From the NCBI GenBank assembly GCA_018389105.1, contig JACATO010002204.1, forward strand, positions 2,046,001 to 2,110,000: a stretch of DNA of 64,000 nt. Direction: 5' to 3'. The notes beneath the pieces were generated by a model. That model did not search any database and was not told where the DNA came from. It saw only the letters and a program-made list of their open reading frames with translations. The translations under genes were made by a program, and so were the position numbers. Position 1 is the first letter of the stretch. Every line of letters begins with the position of its first letter. Source of the DNA: Nautilus pompilius. Lineage: Eukaryota > Mollusca > Cephalopoda > Nautilida > Nautilidae. This document shows positions 12,901 to 24,600 of this stretch, piece after piece.

Positions 12901-14573
12901 ATTCCAACTCACCCAGACACCAACCCCTATCATGTGTCAAAATCAAACAAGACTGTTCTCCCTTGAAATAAAAACTCCCTCTTGACATCTAAAAATCCAT
13001 CTAGAAACTTAGCTAAGATTCATCATCTGATAATGTATTTTATCAAAAAAAAACTCTACCATCTCCACAATAATATATACACAATAACTTATTCTACTTT
13101 ATTATTATTAACTTTTTAATGACAACATTTATTCCTTCATTTTTTCTTTGTTTAAATAGAATTTAATGCAAATATTCAACAAAAAAAAACAAAAAAGGGA
13201 TGTTTTAAAGCTGCAGTCATGTAGTTTATTCCAAAGTCATTTGTACCCAACAACAAAAGATGTCACAATAAACACTGAACGATCATCATCAATTTAAATG
13301 CCAATCAAACTCTTAGAATAAAGTAGTAAATAAAAGTTGTTTTTTTTTTTTTTCCATATACATTTTGTTCACTTTTATCCTATGGTGAATTCTGAAATAT
13401 GGGCTTTTCAATCTTCAATACTGTTAAAAGAAAATGGTATTTATTAAAAATAAAATAAAATAAATAACAGTACTTTCCTGCAAAGATAACACCTCAATAA
13501 TCAATTTAATCAGAACTATATACTTAATTCCAGAAGATTTTAGAAACTTACTTTGGCTTTGTGTCAGACATCTGGAGTGTGAGAAACAAATATCTCAGCA
13601 ACTTCATACATTCAACATTTTTGTCTGGCAAAGCATAAGTGTCCAGAATGCCAGCACACAACCTGTCAATATCTTCCTGTGACACTTCCCTTGATTTAAA
13701 CAAAAAAAAAAATTTTTAAAAATCACCAATCTTAGAAAGATGCCATTAAGAGTTTTATGAAAACTACACCAATCTCTTAGGTTAGTACAACCACACTATA
13801 TCAATTTGGATGAAAACAATTGTTGCTTTCAAATAATGGGTTTGATTTTTTTAATGGAAAATGAGAAATACCCTTTTTTGGATAACATAAAGCAGCTGGT
13901 AATGATTGGCATACTTCACAGATATACTTCAGTAAAATGTTCTAGATTGTTTCATATTAACTAAGATACAAACAAATTTAATATTAATTTGTACTATTTA
14001 AAAAAAAAAGAAACAAAGATGTTATACAAAAATTTTAACTGCAATGTTGAATATTCGGTGAATTAGAATTTAGCCATTTTGGAAATATATTTGTCTTTAT
14101 TATTATCATCATCATCATCATCAGCTGGTTAACCTGTGTGAGCCAGTGCATATTATATCCGAGCACCTCCCTCCCTCTTCCTTTCCTTAGCATAGGAGCT
14201 AGTCGCAAGTTGGACAGAATACTTGAAAAAACCTTATGCTAGCTAGATATGTGACCAAGTGAATACGGTAGACTTTAAAGATTCAATTAATATAAATGGT
14301 CAGACAGACTCGAATCAAGAGGTCCTACAACACCAACAAACAAATTGACGAGAATTCTAAAATGGAGTCACCGCCTGGCATTGCTACTTAGTCACAAACG
14401 TTACTGTTGATGTTATTCTTATTTTTTTTTAAAAAAAAAAAGCAGAATAATCGCAATCCAGGTTACTCGTTTACGTTACTGTTAAAATATAAAACTATTA
14501 GTTCACTGATGACGGCCGCGTTTCGAATTTACCTGGCTTGACCGAGGAGAGATTCGACCATGGGAAGCGCCAT
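759..14573 (-). CDS. AP5Z1: AP-5 adaptor complex subunit zeta-1 (partial, 9 exons)
   Basis: Coding exons on the minus strand, in order: 14533-14573, 13552-13689, 10734-10917, 9181-9227, 5493-5587, 4367-4534, 3325-3599, 3004-3039, 759-921. All have GT/AG borders and the phases join without a stop, giving 382 residues plus one base. Identification: the start MALPMVESLLGQAR aligns with the human N-terminus (ESLLxQAR), and the exon 6/7 join reads EIDGTPSRNFFTVLN followed by NTDDQFLNIFTFSML, matching a distinctive human AP5Z1 block. Known of the family: zeta is a large subunit of AP-5, which works with spatacsin and spastizin in late endosome/lysosome retrieval; human mutations cause spastic paraplegia SPG48. 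Human AP5Z1 is about 807 residues, so roughly the N-terminal 45% is here and the rest lies left of the window. The structure looks all-helical, with no signal peptide or membrane segment. It shares a promoter with DNAI2. Introns are large (up to 3.6 kb) and hold transposon relics. Start choice rests on homology and a reasonable ATG context. Confidence 0.9.
922..3003 (-). other. AP5Z1 intron 8
   Basis: A 2.1-kb intron. The stretch 1450-1850 has more balanced composition and a short open frame, which suggests a decayed mobile element, but it matches no family I can name. The rest is AT-rich with nothing seen. Confidence 0.5.
3004..3039 (-). CDS. AP5Z1: AP5Z1 exon 8 (36-base small exon)
   Basis: Twelve codons reading PKVSSDAELQNA. 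Human has DSDLQKA at this place. The acceptor is TTTCAGAG: two AGs lie two bases apart, and only the downstream one keeps frame with exon 9 (CLIETISILDVVC, human CLVEAVLVLDVLC). Confidence 0.75.
3325..3599 (-). CDS. AP5Z1: AP5Z1 exon 7
   Basis: Residues 225-316, the longest exon here. Contains NTDDQFLNIFTFSMLYQWL (human FTDDQWLNVQAFSMLRAWL), followed by a Ser/Cys-rich loop and a helical VFSMLIGRVIDYSFRVLDQ segment. Ends in phase 0 at AAA|GTATGT. Confidence 0.9.
3600..5492 (-). other. AP5Z1 introns 5 and 6 flanking exon 6
   Basis: Apart from exon 6 (4367-4534), this is AT-rich intronic sequence with poly-A and poly-T runs. No element recognised. Confidence 0.5.
4367..4534 (-). CDS. AP5Z1: AP5Z1 exon 6
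   Basis: Residues 169-224. Contains the conserved block VSEIDGTPSRNFFTVLN (human VTEVDGAVATDFFTVLS), one of the two strongest identifiers of the gene. Donor TTG|GTAACT. Confidence 0.9.
5493..5587 (-). CDS. AP5Z1: AP5Z1 exon 5
   Basis: Residues 138-168, starting WLSHSGDFELQRKVFCF, plus one base. The hydrophobic helical stretch CFIVAVMSLH is too short and mixed to be a membrane segment. Donor AAG|GTGAGA. Confidence 0.85.
5588..9180 (-). other. AP5Z1 intron 4 (3.6 kb)
   Basis: Largest AP5Z1 intron in the window. The part 7640-8270 has balanced composition like a decayed DNA transposon. At 8010-8041 the minus strand starts cagcagttcccaa followed by a pyrimidine run, loosely like hAT element ends, but no partner end was found. 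The remainder is AT-rich. Confidence 0.4.
9181..9227 (-). CDS. AP5Z1: AP5Z1 exon 4
   Basis: A small 47-base exon coding GQKFGCLAKMASECV plus two bases. It was found from the phase-compatible acceptor TTTTTTAG and the donor CAG|GTATTA. Confidence 0.8.
9340..10340 (-). mobile_element. Decayed Tc1/mariner-like transposon in AP5Z1 intron 3
   Basis: Minus-strand fragments of a DDE transposase with frameshifts and stops. Near 9706-9741 a frame reads MVWGAIWATGLSQLVV, the block after the first catalytic Asp in Tc1-like enzymes (SVMVWGAI). Near 9552-9589 FMECGAPDLINE matches the FMQDGAPPH motif around the second Asp, with the catalytic Asp lost. Terminal repeats were not identified, so the borders are approximate. 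Same orientation as the host gene. Dead copy. Confidence 0.6.
10734..10917 (-). CDS. AP5Z1: AP5Z1 exon 3
   Basis: Residues 60-121. Leu-rich helical sequence with a Cys pair (ECLLCKQIF) and an acidic run DDDDK. It is the only frame that stays open when joined to exon 2, and it ends phase 0 at CAG|GTAATT. Confidence 0.87.
11100..11540. repeat. GC-richer block with consecutive short hairpins, AP5Z1 intron 2
   Basis: An island of GC-richer sequence in AT-rich surroundings. Inside it are successive inverted repeats: CATTTTG/CAAAATG (11374-11393), TTTTG/CAAAA (11411-11425), TTTTGA/TCAAAA (11435-11450) and GAGGTGC/GCACCTC (11470-11487). The words AAAATGAGGTG or AATGAGGTGC recur about every 35 bases. 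It may be a decayed minisatellite or a non-autonomous mobile element. No coding function is supported. Confidence 0.45.
11541..13551 (-). other. Rest of AP5Z1 intron 2
   Basis: AT-rich, with (TTG)n runs near 12638 and 12847 and a run of ten G near 12835. No gene or named repeat seen. Confidence 0.5.
13552..13689 (-). CDS. AP5Z1: AP5Z1 exon 2
   Basis: Residues 14-59 plus two bases; starts EVSQEDIDRLCAG and ends LTLQMSDTKP. The acceptor is AATCAAG and the donor is AAA|GTAAGT. Phase 2 on both sides. Confidence 0.87.
14104..14122. repeat. (ATC)n microsatellite
   Basis: A run of ATC trinucleotides in AP5Z1 intron 1. The following 200 bases have balanced composition and may be a decayed short repeat, not identified. 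Confidence 0.8.
14533..14573 (-). CDS. AP5Z1: AP5Z1 exon 1 (start codon)
   Basis: Encodes residues 1-13 plus two bases. The ATG context is gcgaaATGgcg, and the donor is CAG|GTAAAT. The conserved ESLLGQAR motif anchors the start; no other upstream ATG is needed. Confidence 0.85.
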
Positions 14574-15245
14574 TTCGCCAAATGGCTATACAATGCGCAT
14601 GACGGAAGTTCCGTTACCACGGTAACCGTACGCAGCCGTCTATGCTCTCCAGTAACTACTATAACGCCATTGATTGACGTTGTAAGTATAAGCCAGCTCT
14701 CTTCTTCAACTTTGATCTTTTTCAATTATCCATATCCTACAAAGATATGTGTATACATACATTTAACTTTGCAAGATCACTGTAAAGTGTTTGGTTGAAT
14801 AAATTTCATATTTCTGGGATAAATCGATGGCTGTGTAGACGATTCTTAACTCTGCCAATGTTGGATAAAAGATCATAAAGTAAAAGTAAATCAAACTGAC
14901 TCATTAATAGATTTTAGCCATAAATGTTAGTAAAAAAATCAAAATAAAATTAACTAAATAGAAATCTGAATATATATATATTTTATGTTGCTTGTTAACC
15001 TCTTTCTGCGAATTTAGACTTAAAGTGGCCTGTATAATCATGGCTTTATTCTATTTAACCTTTTCAGTACTGACGGGGGTCACATTAACCCTCCACGATC
15101 CACGATAACCGCTCGGATAACAAACCGAAAAAAGGTTTTGAAAGGGTTTTATGCATTAAGTCTGACTGACTCCTGAGACTAATTATTTTAATATAGATTA
15201 TCATTTTTTTTTTTTTTTGCAGACTAACATCAAAATCAAGTGAAA
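14574..15245. promoter_or_regulatory. Head-to-head promoter of AP5Z1 and DNAI2
   Basis: The AP5Z1 ATG (minus, 14573) and the DNAI2 ATG (plus, 15246) diverge with no gene between. The part next to AP5Z1 is CpG-richer and holds an ETS-like CGGAAG (14603-14608), an NRF1-like half site TGCGCAT and an X-box. A strong donor GTAAGT at 14682 and the T-run/GCAG acceptor at 15221-15222 suggest that DNAI2 has a 5'UTR exon ending at 14681. If so, both transcription starts lie within about 110 bases of each other. The TSS positions themselves are inference. Confidence 0.65.
14613..14626. promoter_or_regulatory. Palindromic X-box (RFX site)
   Basis: The sequence GTTACCACGGTAAC matches the X-box consensus GTNRCC-N2-GGYNAC with both half-sites intact and perfectly inverted. 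RFX factors use this motif to drive ciliary genes in animals, which fits DNAI2. It lies 40 bases before the AP5Z1 ATG and about 55 bases before the inferred DNAI2 5'UTR splice donor. Confidence 0.7.
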
Positions 15246-15428
15246 ATGGAGATTATGCATGTATATACAAAGAAGAGAAGTGAGTTTGGACGGCAGTGTA
15301 ATTTTTCTGACCGTCCAGCTGAGCTTCATGTGAACATCACTCCTGATCCTAGTCTGAGCCAGAATTTTATTGAAAGAAACCCAGTTCACAGGGGCATACA
15401 GTGTGTTCAAGAAATGTCAGAACATGAG
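15246..15428 (+). CDS. DNAI2: DNAI2 exon 1 (start)
   Basis: Residues 1-61. The ATG at 15246 is preceded by gtgaaa and a 5'UTR acceptor at 15221-15222. Ends in MSEHE at GAG|GTACAG, phase 0. Confidence 0.93.
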
Positions 15429-18400
15429 GTACAGTAGGTCAACAAAATGATTTCTATTAATAAGATAATATGAATAAACATGTGTCTTTCACATAGCTTT
15501 TTGTTAAGTTTTTTTTTATTTTTAGATAAATACAGAAAGATTTGAGTGTGACACAAGAGGTATAAATCATACAGAAGGAGGATGGCCAAAAGATGTTTCT
15601 CCAGATGAGGTGGACCAAGTACTGAGGTACAGGAAGAAAGTAGAAAAAGATGAACTCTACATGCAGACAATTATTCAGCTTGGAAGTGTAAGTAATCAGC
15701 AGTATCTACAAATCTATTTGAGGTAAAGTAAGTAATTAAATAAATTTCAATTATATGCTGAAAACTTGTATATACAATATAAATTATATTTTAAAAACAA
15801 ATAGAAAAAAAAAGAAATTAATTTGATAAATATTCTAAACCTAATTTGTTTTCTTAACACAAAGGGATTGAAAGATGTTCTTACAAAAGAAATGTATTAA
15901 AATATTATAATCTGATTTATTCTGTCATTGTTGTTATTATCTGCTTTCCTGGTTGCAGAATTTTTAGATTCCTGCTTTGGTTACAAGATTAATGGATTGC
16001 ACATCACTTCTCTGCAAGCTAGTTGTTTTATCTATTAGTATTTATTCTTGAAGATTATGTGATCTGTCAGTTAAACTTTAGCTTTAGTTACAGTTTGCTA
16101 ATAAAAGATAGTTGATTCACACACTTTCTTTTCACATCCTATAAGTCCACCAAAGCTGTTTTTTTTAACTTAAAAATGGGATTTTAAAAAAAGACGATTC
16201 GTTTTAATTAAAATTTTTGAAAATCACAAAAAACAAAATATATTATGTTTTAAGTTGTTTTTTTTTTGTCTTTACTTGTAATTACCATAATGAAACATGA
16301 ATATTAATTAATAACTATAGAATATTTTCACATTCTCAGGATTTAAACAGAACATATATAATTTTAGTTTCAAGGTAATTATTTGTAAAATAAATTGAAA
16401 AGACAATCATTTCAAAAATATATTGCCATTTACAAATGAAAATACTTATTATAAAATTTATTGTAAATTATAATTAAATCTTACATTTTTTATAAAAGAA
16501 AGTTAAAGATTATTATGTCATACAAAGAAGATTATTGTGAATAAAGAATGCAGCAATTCATAAAGCATCTTTCAAATATTTCAAGACAACTTTCTACTGA
16601 TCATTAAAACATTTTTGGGGGTACTTTTTCTCCTTTAAAAAAATTATATTTTTGGAAATTAGCCTTTTTAAAATTTTTTTGAAATATTTGCAATGTTAAC
16701 AGAATTTCTTAATTCTATACTGCAGGTGATGGAGCATTGTATTAAGCAGAATAAAGCAATAGATATTTATGAAAAGTATTATGAAAATATAGAAGTAGAA
16801 GAGATTGAAGATGTTCCATCAGCAAGAACAATTAATATTTTCAGGTAAATATCTATAATGCACATCATAACATTGCAATTTTATAGAGATATTTAGTATA
16901 AAACAGAAATACAAGTTACTGTAAATATATTGATATCTCATTTGAAAAACTTTTAGTCTTTTCTGTTATAGATATCACTTTTGATTTATCACATTAATAC
17001 TTTGATCATTTAATGCTATTTCTTAAATCTTTCTAATTTTTCATCAAAGAATGTAAAATCTTTTTCTCTTTTCTAATGATGAAATGAGTTTAATATTCAT
17101 ACTAAAACTGTTATACACTTAAAGTGCTCTGATTTCCAAAAAAAAAAAAAAAACTGACTATTTAGATAGTAGTATACCAGAGTTGAGTCTATTTATTGTT
17201 TCTTGTTATTGAATTTAACATTTGATTTAAGCTTATTGATACATTATGAATGTGATAATAGTTTGATCTAACAAACTACTAAAAAATGGAGAAAAATTGA
17301 AAGAAAGAAAAATATTGAAAAAAATAATAATAAAGGTTGTATTTTAGGGATCACTGCACCGAGTGATAGCTGATTGCAATTTTCCAAGAGAATAATTATT
17401 AGTAATTGTGTTAATTTTTCTTCCCTAGAGATCCCAATGATGTGAAACGAAGTGCCAGCTACATATCTTGGTATCCTGATGGTCCAAGCAAAGTGGCCGT
17501 AGCATACTGCAACTTAGATTTTCAACGTTCATCTGTGGACACCAGCATGGAATCCTACGTTTGGAACCTAGGTGGGTATACTTTACCTGTGTTAATTGTA
17601 TCCACAGTGACAACATTCATATTATTGCAATTTGTGAGATAAGGATGTCTTAACTTATGGTGTGCCTTACACAAAGTATTTATCTCAAGTGTTATAACGT
17701 TGGTAGAGTATCATGAAGCACACACTGAAAGCTGTTTCTCTAATTCGTGTTACTGTTGCTTTTGAAATGAGAAAATTTGTATCCATTTATGGAATCTAGT
17801 AAGAGAACTTGGCAGTACAGCAAAAGACTCAGTATTCATTGACATCAGGATTGATGCGATGTTTCAGGGCACTTCTAATTAAATCTTTATTTGAAGTTTT
17901 CAGTTAAGTAAGTGAAAAATTATGTAATATAGATGTAGTTTAAATTTACAAGTTTAAATGTTTTCACTATCTAAAATAGAAAGGAAATTAGAGAATTTAA
18001 CTATTTTTTGTTAATAAAGAAGATTATTCTATTTCTGTTGTATGGAAAATCAAGAAAAAAGAATTCTAGCTAAATTAATAGGTGAGAATTAAAATTGTTA
18101 ATGAGTTTTTTTTTTGCTTTTTAAATTTATTTGTTTTTTTGTTTATATTTGTTCCATTTTCACTTTTTCATTTAAAAATAATGAAAGAAAGTGACATTTA
18201 TGTCCACATACTGAATTCATATAGTTTTTTCATTAAAATGTTTAAGGTTTCTGATCACTGAAAGAAAAAAAGATATTAAGATCAGTTTTATAATAAGAAA
18301 CTGCACCATTGTAATGTTGTCAATTTATATTTCCACCAAACTTATAGTAAACATGTAAAGGGTCCCTGGGCCTTGGAAGATTGCTTAAGGCCTGCCTCAG

Positions 18401-21400
18401 GTGCTGCCATTTGCATGCCTGCCCACAATTTCCACCGTTTATAGAGGAAATCATTTACTGGGAAAAAAAGGCAAAATATCTTTTTTTTAAATAACAACAA
18501 CAAAAAAATGTTTCCGATTAGAAAGGCTTTTAATCCTGTTTCTCTTCAATTTACTCCAGACTGATTTGTAGAAATTTATTGATTGGGACAAGCTGGTCAT
18601 TCTGCCTTAAATATTTACTTTTAATCTTTAAATAATATCACAAAATTATCATCTTTCTGCATTTGTCTACAGTAGTCAGTAGTAAGGATTTTGATCACTT
18701 GCACCACCACAGAATCCAAAATGAGGAAATAATAGTGCTTGTGTTTACAAAATAACCTGGATATGAATAATTTTATTGCTTTTTTAAAAAAAATGAAAAA
18801 CAAACAATATGTATTGTATACTGTTTATATAGAACTATATTCTCTGGTAATTTGGACCTCCTATCTGTCTAGACTCAGAAAAAAACTTTCATTTAAAAAG
18901 TGGCATCATCTTTTTGGTGAACCCTGTCCTGACTTTTGAGGTCTAAGGACATTTTACAATGGTAAGCTAGAAGGAGAAGGCATGGGATATTAATCAATGA
19001 CTAAGCAAGTAGTTACCTATGCAGCTGGGGGCACTTGAAAGGTGTTTGAGGTTCGACTCACGGAACCTCTACTACATATATCCAGAAAATCCTACTAGAA
19101 CTCTTCATTTTTGGATGCGAAAGGAAACCAGAGTGCCCAAAGAAAACCCAAGCCAGCTGGTGAAGAAGAGCCAGGAGAAGGCATACCAGGGGGGTTGGTT
19201 CCAACCAGAATTTGAACTTGTGCTCTTAACCATGGCATCCTAGCAGTTTACCATCAGGCTACTGGCCCTCTTTAAAGTGCCAAGCACTCTAAAAATTTTT
19301 TCAGTATTGGGGGTTTTTAAGCTATATGGTGTTTTTAGAGTACAGTACACCAGGTGTTCTTTGAGAGGCATAAATTATACAACTGCCAATAAAATAATTC
19401 ACAAATAAAGCTGCTAGCAAATAGAAAAAGAAAGACAAAAAATGTGTGTTTCTTGTAAAACTTTACATTAATTATCACTTTTTAAATTTGTTTATGTCTT
19501 AGTGAATTTGTGCTTCTTATTTTTTTTTTTGTATATTTGCAGAGAACCCTAACAAGCCTGAAATGACACTGAGTCCTGTCTCACCATTAGTCTGTTTGGA
19601 ATATAATCCAAAAGATGCCCACATTCTTCTTGGAGGTTGCTACAATGGTCAGATTGGTAAGTCATTAGTGTTTTGATATCATAACTTTTTTTTTTTTAAA
19701 TGATAAATGTTCTTCATGTGTGATGTGTGATCAAGTACTTAGTCCTGCCATGGCCGTGGATTCAGGTTTGGTCTCCAATGAGGATTATGACTTGATTTAG
19801 TGAACCACCTATGGCATGGGTTTTTTTTGTTACTTTTCTGTATTATCTATTAGCATAGGTTTATTCCCACAGCTAAACAAAGTAGTTATAGTGGAGAATT
19901 TTTTATTAGCTCAGTTGATATTCTAGTATACTTGGTCACTTTTATGCCAGCCATTGTTTCCAGTGACATTTGCCCCACTTTTCCACCAAGCTAGTACTCT
20001 GGGTTTGGAAAAGTTGGGTGAAAAAAGAAGATAAGGCATCAATAAGTGTTTTTCATATGGTTCAGAAAAGAAAAAAGTCTGATAAAAATTATAATTGTGG
20101 GACTAATTTGCACCTCTTTTGTTTTTTTTCTTTTTTAATTTTAATATTAATTTATGAAATTACTTGTTTAATCCAGAGAAAAATTGAGTGTTGTTTATAA
20201 TTTCTAATGCATAAAAAGTAAATATTTACAGTTTTTTTCAAATACTAAAACTTTATTTTAAAAAAACTTACTGGAGATTGAGCTTTTATTATTATTAGTT
20301 TCTGTATTTTACATCTTATACTATAAAAAACCAGAAGCACAATTGCTGTATTTTTTAGAATCTGTAAATCAGAATCAATGATATTTTGTATTTCAAACCA
20401 GTTAATCAGAGGTTAATTTAACTTTTTCAATGTTAATATTAAAGGTTTTCTTAAAAGTTTTCTTCCTCTCTTTATCAAATTCAACTTTTTAGCTCTCCTA
20501 TATAGGGCTATAAAAACTAACTGCTTTTTTACTAGGTGTTTGACTACTGATTTATTTAAACTCATGTTTGTAGAACTTCAATGAAGCATTTATTTTACCA
20601 GAAAACCAAACCAGGTAAGTATTTCAAAAGGAAAACAGTAACTGTTAGAGTGAACTTTGAAATATTATTTTCTTAGATAATTTGATGTTCAATTTTATAT
20701 GTATAATAAATGGCAAAGATCCTAAGCACTGCAACTGCTTTAATATTTATAATTTTAAAAATCAGAAAGTGAAGATTGTGGTCATGTTTAGTTCAGGAGA
20801 GGAAGGGAGGGAATACTGGTAAGTTTACACAGTATTGCCTTGTGGAAAAGTTTCCTTAATTATTAGTGAAGAGAAGTTTATTTCATATTTTATACAGTAG
20901 TGGTTTAAATATTTTTTCACAGAATTCTATAATTTTGTTACATAACTGTTATTAAATAACCAGTATAATGCACTTTTCTTTGATAAAAAACTTTATATCT
21001 CACTTTAAATATGTTTAATATGGTACTGTGTATTTACTTCAAATAATACTTTTCTTCATGTATTGAGAAACTTTTTGCAAGTATGATGTTAAACATGGAA
21101 AATTATAATCTAAAAGGAAGACTAACTTGTTTTCAGCATACTGGGACACCAGAAAAGGCTCTCAGCCTGTGGAGATGTCCCTGGTAGAGCACAGTCATAG
21201 GGACCCTACTTACAAGACCATATGGATCTATTCTAAATCAGGAAATGAGTTCTTTTCATCAGCTTCAGACGGACAGGTGTTGTGGTGGGATATTCGCAAG
21301 CTTGTTGAACCAGTTGAAAAAATGTATTTAGATCCAACCAAAAAACAAGATCCAACCAAAGTACAAGGTGCAATGAGCATGGAATATGAATCTACCATGG

Positions 21401-21613
21401 TGAGTGAACCTATGAATTGGTTTTGTTTTGTGTTAATCTTTTAATGATTGCAATGTGCTTGATGATGTTTTTTTTAACTCTACATAGCTCAAAATAACTT
21501 ACTTTGCTTTGTATTGGAAAATTGAATGGCATAAATTCACTGCATGAAGACTTGGATTTATTGAATAGTTAACTCAACTAAACATTAGATTTCAATCGGT
21601 GCAGTACATTTCT

Positions 21614-21652
<39 letters not shown>

Positions 21653-24600
21653 GAATAAAAGCATCTGAAGTAAAAAAATTATTTTTAAATGAGAAAATTT
21701 TAAAAATTAGACATTTTTTTAAGGTGTGACCTTTATTAATAGATTCTGAAAAGTTTTTTTAGAATATTGCACTGATCGTACCAGTTTTGTTATTGTATGG
21801 TTAGAGAATTATTAATTAAAGCATATTAATGCTACAGGTTTAAGATTGCCAAATTGTAAAGCATTTTTGTCAATATAATTGTAATATTATTGTTTTACAA
21901 ATTTTATTATAAAGTTTTGTTTTTATTTAATTTATGGAATTAGAATCTCACTTTATTTGTTTAAAATTATTTCCAGCCAACAAAGTTCATGGTTGGCACA
22001 GAACAAGGTACCATAATGTTATGCAACAGGAAAGCAAAAACTGAGGCAGATAAGGTAGCAGCTATTTATCCTGGCCACATTGGACCAGTGTATGCAGTGC
22101 AGAGAAATCCATTCTTCCCCAAAAATTTTTTGAGTGTTGGTGACTGGACAGCAAGGGTAACTAGGAACATTCAAAAAATTATGTTGAAGAATAAAGCCAC
22201 TCTTGCTTATGAACCTTTTAAAGTCCTGTTTTACACTGATAAAAGTAATTAGAATAGTTGTTATGTATAGAGTCATCTACACCACTACTGCACATGCTAT
22301 TTTCATTATATTAACAGAGCTAGATAGATTTATTGTATTCAAGAATTTCAGTTATAGAAATATTGTTTAGCAGAACATTTATATCATCTGTCTTTTATAT
22401 TCTATAAAAATTTTTAATGTTTATTATAGATATCTTCCACTATAATGTGACAGGTTGTACATTGCTTTAAAAATGTAAACAGTTATCACTTTAAACTTTT
22501 CATACAAAATGTATATGTCAGCTTGTCGAATCTTTAAATGTATTGCCATAAATGTTTTTAATGTTATTTCATTTTTAGTTAGTATTTTATTACAAACATC
22601 AACATATATTAAATTTTTCGGGTTCTTTTATAGCTTTTAATAGCATTTATTTCATAATGAAAATTATAATGAATGCTGTTATTAAAAAAAAAAGATGAAA
22701 TGATTGTACTTCTGAAAGGGAGGTTGTGTGTTTACAAGGGATATCTGTATCATTGCATCCTGGATTTATACTTCCAATAATGTCTGTCATACGCAAAACC
22801 AGTGTTACTTTGTTTTTTATTTTCACTGAGCGACATCAAAATAACTTTTTTCCTTGTCAAACAATTTCTTAAGTTTTCACACCCTGATTTACACCATGAA
22901 TCCCTACGATGGGACATGTTTGCTTCTTGGAGACAAATGGCAGAACTTTAGCAGGGAAAAAACATAAGAATGCCATAACAGAAATAAAAATCAGTGAAAA
23001 ATTACAGTACAAAATTAAATCATTTAGGGAACAATTACTTGAAAAGAAAACAGTCAAAATAGTTGTTAAATGGTGCATTCAAATTTAATTTAATACAGGT
23101 ACAGTAAACTCTAGCTAGATATAGTAAGCTACCTGAACATTTGTAGGAAATTTCTAAGGTATTTTTGTATTTGCTGTTGCACTTATTAAATTGCTATCAG
23201 TTATTTAAATCTATTTTTAAATTTATTATCTATAATTAATCTTAAATTAAATTTTAGATCTGGTCAGAAGATATGCGAGAAGCATCTGTTATGTGGACAA
23301 AGTAAGGAATTATTTATTTAATTATGGTTTTTTTTTTATTTTTTGCTTCTTTTATTTAAACTTCTAGCCAGCAATTTGTTGTTTTTGTGCTTTTCTTCCC
23401 ATCCCTTTTTTTTAAATCTTGATTTAAAATTTAAACATTTTTCCTAAAAATTGACTACTTATTTATTCAATTACAATCTTTTTGTAATAGTATTAAAATA
23501 TGACAAATAAACAGGAATTTACATGACTTTTTAAAATAATACTACTGGACAGAATTAAAATCAGAAATGCTATAGTTTACATTTGAAATACTAAAGCAAT
23601 GCACAGCCAATCAGGTCCATGCTCACTCCTCTTCCTGGTTAGTTTTCAAATAGGCCAGAGCTATATCTATAAACAGGTGTAACATCTAATAAGACTGAGT
23701 GATGTTGATCCAGAAAAATTTGCTTAATTTTTATAAAATCCTATCAATGGCTAACAGTACTGTACCAGGTCTGCATCTATCTCTAGGCAGACCAATTTGA
23801 AATCTACATAATCAATGTTCTTAGCATCCTATTCATCTTTAGACAATGCCATTGCTCCAGGACTGTCTCCACAAAGGCAGACTAATAGTATCATTAAAAA
23901 CACTTTAAAAATTCTGAAAATGGCAGTTTTAAACTTTCAATGATAAAATCATATTTACTTACTTACTTTGTTGTTGTTGTTGTTTTGTAAGATCAACAGA
24001 TTTATAGAATGCAGTGAAAGTAAATTTCTATAAATTACAGCTCTGCTTTATTTTGATACCTACTAGATATTTCAAACTTGGGAGATGTATCAGTAATAAA
24101 GATAAGTAGAGATGGGATTATTTATTGGCTTATTAAATATAGGCTTATCATCAGCATAATCTTATTCTTAGATGAATAGGGAGGTAAGCTGAATTTTGAA
24201 AACAAAATTGTGGGAGCCGCAGCAGTTCAAATACTTTCTTTAGAAAATATTAATATTTTTAGGTTGTCTATTTTTTCCCTTCTCACTACTATGCTCAAAT
24301 TATGTGAGCTCAATCTTATTTGTGAAGATGACATATTAGTGACAAATTTAACCATACAATATTATTTTTTCATATCATTGGTAAGCTTTGATCAACTAGT
24401 GAAAGCTCGTAATCATTTATTAAAACACATTTTAGTTTTACTTGACATATTTTAATTATATTTGATATCATATAAATAGGTGTCAGATGTCTGTCAAATT
24501 TTAAAGTACTTTTTTCATTTTGTCATGAAATAGTAAATTTTACTTTATTATTATTATTATTATTTCAGATATCATTCCTCCTATCTGACTGATGCTTGCT

